NCBI GenBank assembly: GCA_030453005.1
Contig: JAKDLE010000067.1
Span: 1 to 9,205, forward strand
Length of the DNA stretch: 9,205 nt
Direction of reading: 5' to 3'
From: Pseudonocardia sp.
GTDB taxonomy: Bacteria > Actinomycetota > Actinomycetes > Mycobacteriales > Pseudonocardiaceae
The translations under genes and the position numbers were made by a program. This document shows positions 6,791 to 9,205 of this stretch, piece after piece. Every line of letters begins with the position of its first letter. Position 1 is the first letter of the stretch. Under the pieces are notes generated by a model, which was given only the letters and a program-made list of their open reading frames with translations, was not told where the DNA came from and searched no databases.

Positions 6791-7934
6791 GTGCGCGTAC
6801 TGCTGGTCCATCCGAGCGCGCTGATGTACTCGGAGCTCTTCCTGCGGCTCGAGCCGCTCGGCCTCGAGCGCGTCGCCGGTGCCGTGCGCGCGGACGGGCA
6901 CCGGGTACGGATCATCGACCGGCAGACGCACACCGCGGCCGAGCTGGACCGTGAGCTGGCCGCGTTCCGCCCGGACGCGGTGGGGTTCGGCCTCAACTAC
7001 CTGGCGAACGGGCCGTCACGGAGGTGCCGGGTGCGGTGACGCTCGACGGCGTCGGCCCCGGCGCGCCGGGCATGCTGGCGAGCATCGACGAGCCGCGGCC
7101 TGCCCGCGACCTGGTCGGGCGGCGGCACCGGTACTTCATCGGGGTGCTGGATCCCGCCGCATCGGTCGAGTTCACCCGCGGCTGCCCGTGGGACTGCTCG
7201 TTCTGCTCGGCCTGGACGTTCTACGGCCGCACCTGGAGACCCGGGCCGACGTCCTGCTGCGCAACCGCGAGGTCTTCGAACGCTGGCGCAGGCTCGGGCT
7301 CAACTACATGTTCCTCGGGATGGAGGCCCTTGGCGCCGAGGGCCTCGATCTGTTCCGCAAGCGGGTCAGCCCCGACGACAACTTCCGCGCGCTCGAGGTG
7401 GCGCGCGAGATCGGGCTCACGGTCGCGATCAACCTGATCGTGGATCCGCAGTGGGACACCGCGCAGTTCCGTCGGGTGCGCGAGTGGGCGCTGTCCGTCC
7501 CCGAGATCGTCCACCTCACGGTCATGACCCCCTATCCCGGTACGGAGATCTGGCACACCGAGTCACGCATGCTCACCACCCGTGACTACCGGCTCTTCGA
7601 CATCCAGCACGCCGTGCTGCCCACCCGGCTGCCGCTGCGCGAGTTCTACCGCGAGCTGGTGAAGACCCAAGCGGTGCTCAACCGCAAGCACCTGGGTACG
7701 GCGGCGCTCGCGAAGACGGCTCGGATCGTCGGCGGGCACCTGCTCAAGGGGCAGACCAACTTCGCCAGGATGCTGTGGAAGTTCGGCCGGATCTACAACG
7801 CGGACCGGCAGTTCGCCGAGCACGCGGAGACCGTCCGCTACGAGCTGCCGGTGCCCGAGCAGCACGAGGTCGCGCCGCGGGACCGCAACCAGCTCTACGT
7901 GCACTCCGTCGGCCGCCGGAAGGCCGGAGACTGA
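6791..7934 (+). pseudogene. hpnR: Hopanoid C-3 methylase HpnR (B12-binding radical SAM), internally deleted relic
   Basis: HpnR methylates hopanoids at C-3 using cobalamin and a radical SAM cluster. Starting at GTG 6791 (SD GGAGGAG at 6781-6787), the first 73 codons match the start of the B12-binding domain (RVLLVHPSALMYSELFLRL, FGLNYLAN). The frame then breaks near 7010 and the protein resumes in another frame with VPGAVTLDG and RRHRYFIGVLDP, followed by the cluster motif RGCPWDCSFC (Cys codons at 7183, 7195 and 7204). It breaks again near 7231, and a third frame carries LETRADVLLRNREVFERW through NLIVDPQWDTAQF and LTVMTPYPGTEIW to the stop at 7934. From memory of the family, about 65-70 residues (the rest of the B12 domain) are lost at the first junction and about 50 residues of the radical SAM barrel at the second. 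The encoded enzyme cannot be functional. HpnR rather than HpnJ or HpnP is judged from the N-terminal and C-terminal wording. Confidence 0.85.
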
Positions 7935-8074
7935 GCATCTGGTCGCGCGGTACCACGACGGGTGCGGCAGCGGCGACGTCGCCCTCATGGTCGCGACGCG
8001 ACGCACTGGTCCCTCGCCCCGAACAGCGGCGCATCGACGACCGGTGGGTCGGCCAGGCGGGCTGGAGAGTCTGA

Positions 8075-8092
8075 ACCCGACCGTTGTCGGGT
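8075..8092. terminator. Terminator-like hairpin between convergent hpnR relic and tauE-like gene
   Basis: ACCCGAC (8075-8081) and GTCGGGT (8086-8092) form a perfect 7-bp stem with a CGTT loop, six bases beyond the permease stop on the minus strand. The symmetrical placement between convergent genes suits a bidirectional terminator. The rest of 7935-8098 holds no gene I can support, only a 12-bp palindrome GGCGACGTCGCC at 7972-7983. Confidence 0.55.
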
Positions 8093-8098
8093 GAGCCG

Positions 8099-8995
8099 TC
8101 AGACGTGCTGGGGGACGACGGCGCCTGCCGCGCGCCGCGAGGCCCGCAGCCGCCGCGCGGCGCCCGTCACCAGCCCCACCGACACGACCGCCACGCCGAC
8201 GTGCGCGACAGGCACGGCGATACCGTCGACGCCTGCGGAACTCAGCACCGCCCGCAGGTTGGACAGCACGATCAGCCCGCCCACGGCCACGCCCAACACC
8301 CCGGACGGCAGCCGGGTGACCAGCCACGCCGCGATGGGCGCCGCGACGATGCCGCCGATCAGCAGCCCGGCGACGGCGAGCCAGTGGATGCCCGCGTGGC
8401 CCAGCCCGACCACGAAACCGATGCTCGCCGCGACCGTCACCAGCAACTCCGACGCGCTCACCGAACCGATGACGGTGCGCGGCGCGGTGCGCCCCGCCGT
8501 GAGCAGCGTGGAGGTGGCGACCGGGCCCCAGCCCCCGCCGCCGGTGGCGTCGACGAACCCGCCGACGAACCCGAGCGGGCCCAGGAACCGACGCCCGTGC
8601 GGGGAGACCCGGGCGGCCGACTCGTGGGGTGGGCGCAGCGTGTACTTGACGAGGATGAACACGCCGATCGCGACCAGCAGCCCGGCCATCAGCGGGGCCG
8701 AGGCCGCGGTGGACAGCCTGCTCAGCAGCAGGGCGCCGAGGAGGGCCCCCACCGCGCCGGGCACGCCCAGTCGCAGCACGAGCTTCCGGTCGATGTTGGC
8801 GAAGCGCCAGTGGGCGTAGCCCGACGCCAGCGCCGTGCCGATCTTCGCGAGGTGCACCGAGGCGCTGGCCGTCGCCGGGGTCAGCCCGGCGAGCAGCAGC
8901 AGCGTGGTGGAGGTGACGCCGTAGCCCATCCCCAGGGCGCCGTCGACGAGTTGGGCGCCGAAACCGGCGAGGGCGAGCAGGACGAGCGTGGTCAC
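8099..8995 (-). CDS. TauE/SafE-family permease (putative sulfite/sulfonate-type anion exporter)
   Basis: A 298-residue integral membrane protein with about eight hydrophobic segments and two related halves. Each half carries a glycine-rich signature: GAQLVDGALGMGYGVTSTT near the N-terminus (13-31) and FVGGFVDATGGGGWGP in the middle. This is the inverted-repeat layout of the TauE/SafE (DUF81) family, whose characterised members move sulfite, sulfoacetate or related anions. The substrate cannot be read from sequence. The GTG at 8995 is preferred over the upstream in-frame GTG at 9028. GGAG lies seven bases before 8995, nothing suitable precedes 9028, and relatives usually begin just before the LALAGFGAQLVDG stretch. 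The gene is complete and undamaged. It is convergent with the hpnR relic and is not part of the hopanoid unit. A possible cytochrome b subunit starting at the right edge would fit a sulfur-oxidation neighbourhood. Confidence 0.9.
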   Translation of the reverse strand: MTTLVLLALAGFGAQLVDGALGMGYGVTSTTLLLLAGLTPATASASVHLAKIGTALASGYAHWRFANIDRKLVLRLGVPGAVGALLGALLLSRLSTAASAPLMAGLLVAIGVFILVKYTLRPPHESAARVSPHGRRFLGPLGFVGGFVDATGGGGWGPVATSTLLTAGRTAPRTVIGSVSASELLVTVAASIGFVVGLGHAGIHWLAVAGLLIGGIVAAPIAAWLVTRLPSGVLGVAVGGLIVLSNLRAVLSSAGVDGIAVPVAHVGVAVVSVGLVTGAARRLRASRRAAGAVVPQHV

Positions 8996-9002
8996 GGCAG
9001 GA

Positions 9003-9006
9003 CTCC
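9003..9006 (-). promoter_or_regulatory. Shine-Dalgarno site that supports the permease start at 8995
   Basis: GGAG on the minus strand, seven bases before GTG 8995. The alternative GTG at 9028 has no purine-rich site ahead of it. Confidence 0.6.
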
Positions 9007-9089
9007 AGGAGCGGACGCGGACGGCCACGGCGGTGCAGCCGTGGACCGGGATCAGCGGGGGAGAACGCCGGAGCGACAGAACTCGTCGT

Positions 9090-9205
9090 ATGCGTGGCCG
9101 CGACGCGAGGGCCAGAACCGCTCGAGGTCGGGACGCGGGCCGCGCGACACCCCCGCACGGGGCGGCGGCGCGGCGCTACAACGTGCTGCAGAACCTCGCC
9201 TACCT
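9090..9205 (+). CDS. Possible start of a cytochrome b-type membrane subunit, partial at right edge
   Basis: The last codons of the window read ARRYNVLQNLAYL on the plus strand, in a frame open from ATG 9090 to the edge. The stretch resembles the (R)YNVLQKLAYL segment that opens a membrane helix in cytochrome b/b561-like subunits partnering molybdopterin oxidoreductases. The residues before it (about 9090-9160) are Arg/Ala-rich and unlike that family's N-terminus, and ATG 9090 has no good ribosome site. Either the true start differs or the gene is 5'-truncated like its neighbours. The evidence is one short motif only. Confidence 0.35.
   Translation, partial: MRGRDARARTARGRDAGRATPPHGAAARRYNVLQNLAY

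Noticed and set aside
6791..7039. Independent 82-residue B12-binding protein
   Set aside because: The 5' frame ends in unrelated residues after LNYLAN, and the downstream frames continue the same HpnR family, so it is a broken piece and not a separate gene.
7972..7983. Perfect 12-bp palindrome GGCGACGTCGCC after the hpnR relic
   Set aside because: Short GC palindromes are frequent at this base composition. It has no loop and no link to a promoter, so it is not listed as a regulatory site.
1..9205. CRISPR array, tRNA, rRNA or insertion sequence
   Set aside because: No regularly spaced repeats, no cloverleaf or rRNA-like segments, and no transposase motifs or terminal inverted repeats were seen on either strand.

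Overview
This window is very GC-rich DNA from a high-GC Gram-positive bacterium (Actinomycetota). Third codon positions are almost all G or C, GTG starts are common, and the family variants look actinobacterial. I would guess the Pseudonocardia or Frankia part of the phylum, but the sequence alone does not settle that.

The core is a hopanoid (bacterial sterol-like lipid) operon on the minus strand, read from about 6392 down to 1. In transcription order it holds: a C-terminal remnant of the squalene-forming desaturase hpnE (6392-6108); a polyprenyl diphosphate synthase with one frameshift (6111-4986); squalene-hopene cyclase shc (4940-2991); one long ORF that fuses adenosylhopane phosphorylase HpnG to the MEP-pathway enzyme IspH (2994-1453); the radical SAM enzyme HpnH (1451-450); and a badly decayed CYP152-type fatty-acid peroxygenase P450 that runs off the left edge (453-1). 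The genes are tightly coupled: ATGA overlaps at hpnE'/synthase and shc/hpnG-ispH, a 1-nt gap before hpnH, and a TTGA overlap at hpnH/P450. The intact part would make isoprenoid precursors (IspH), cyclise squalene to hopene (Shc), attach adenosyl (HpnH) and remove adenine (HpnG). No complete squalene-forming gene (hpnC, hpnD or hpnE) is present, so squalene must come from elsewhere in the genome.

Divergent from this operon, on the plus strand, are a 29-codon ORF for a single-pass membrane micropeptide (6632-6721), a strong GC-rich hairpin (6738-6772), and a relic of hpnR, the B12-dependent radical SAM hopanoid C-3 methylase (6791-7934). The relic has lost two internal blocks and is split over three frames. 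It faces an intact TauE/SafE-family permease on the minus strand (8995-8099), with a terminator-like hairpin between them. The right edge carries what may be the start of a cytochrome b-type membrane subunit on the plus strand.

The striking pattern is selective damage. The hopanoid core (shc, hpnG-ispH, hpnH) reads cleanly, while hpnE, the prenyl synthase, hpnR and the P450 are truncated, frameshifted or internally deleted. This could be real decay of the accessory lipid genes. Assembly or base-calling faults could explain the single-base events but fit the larger deletions less well.
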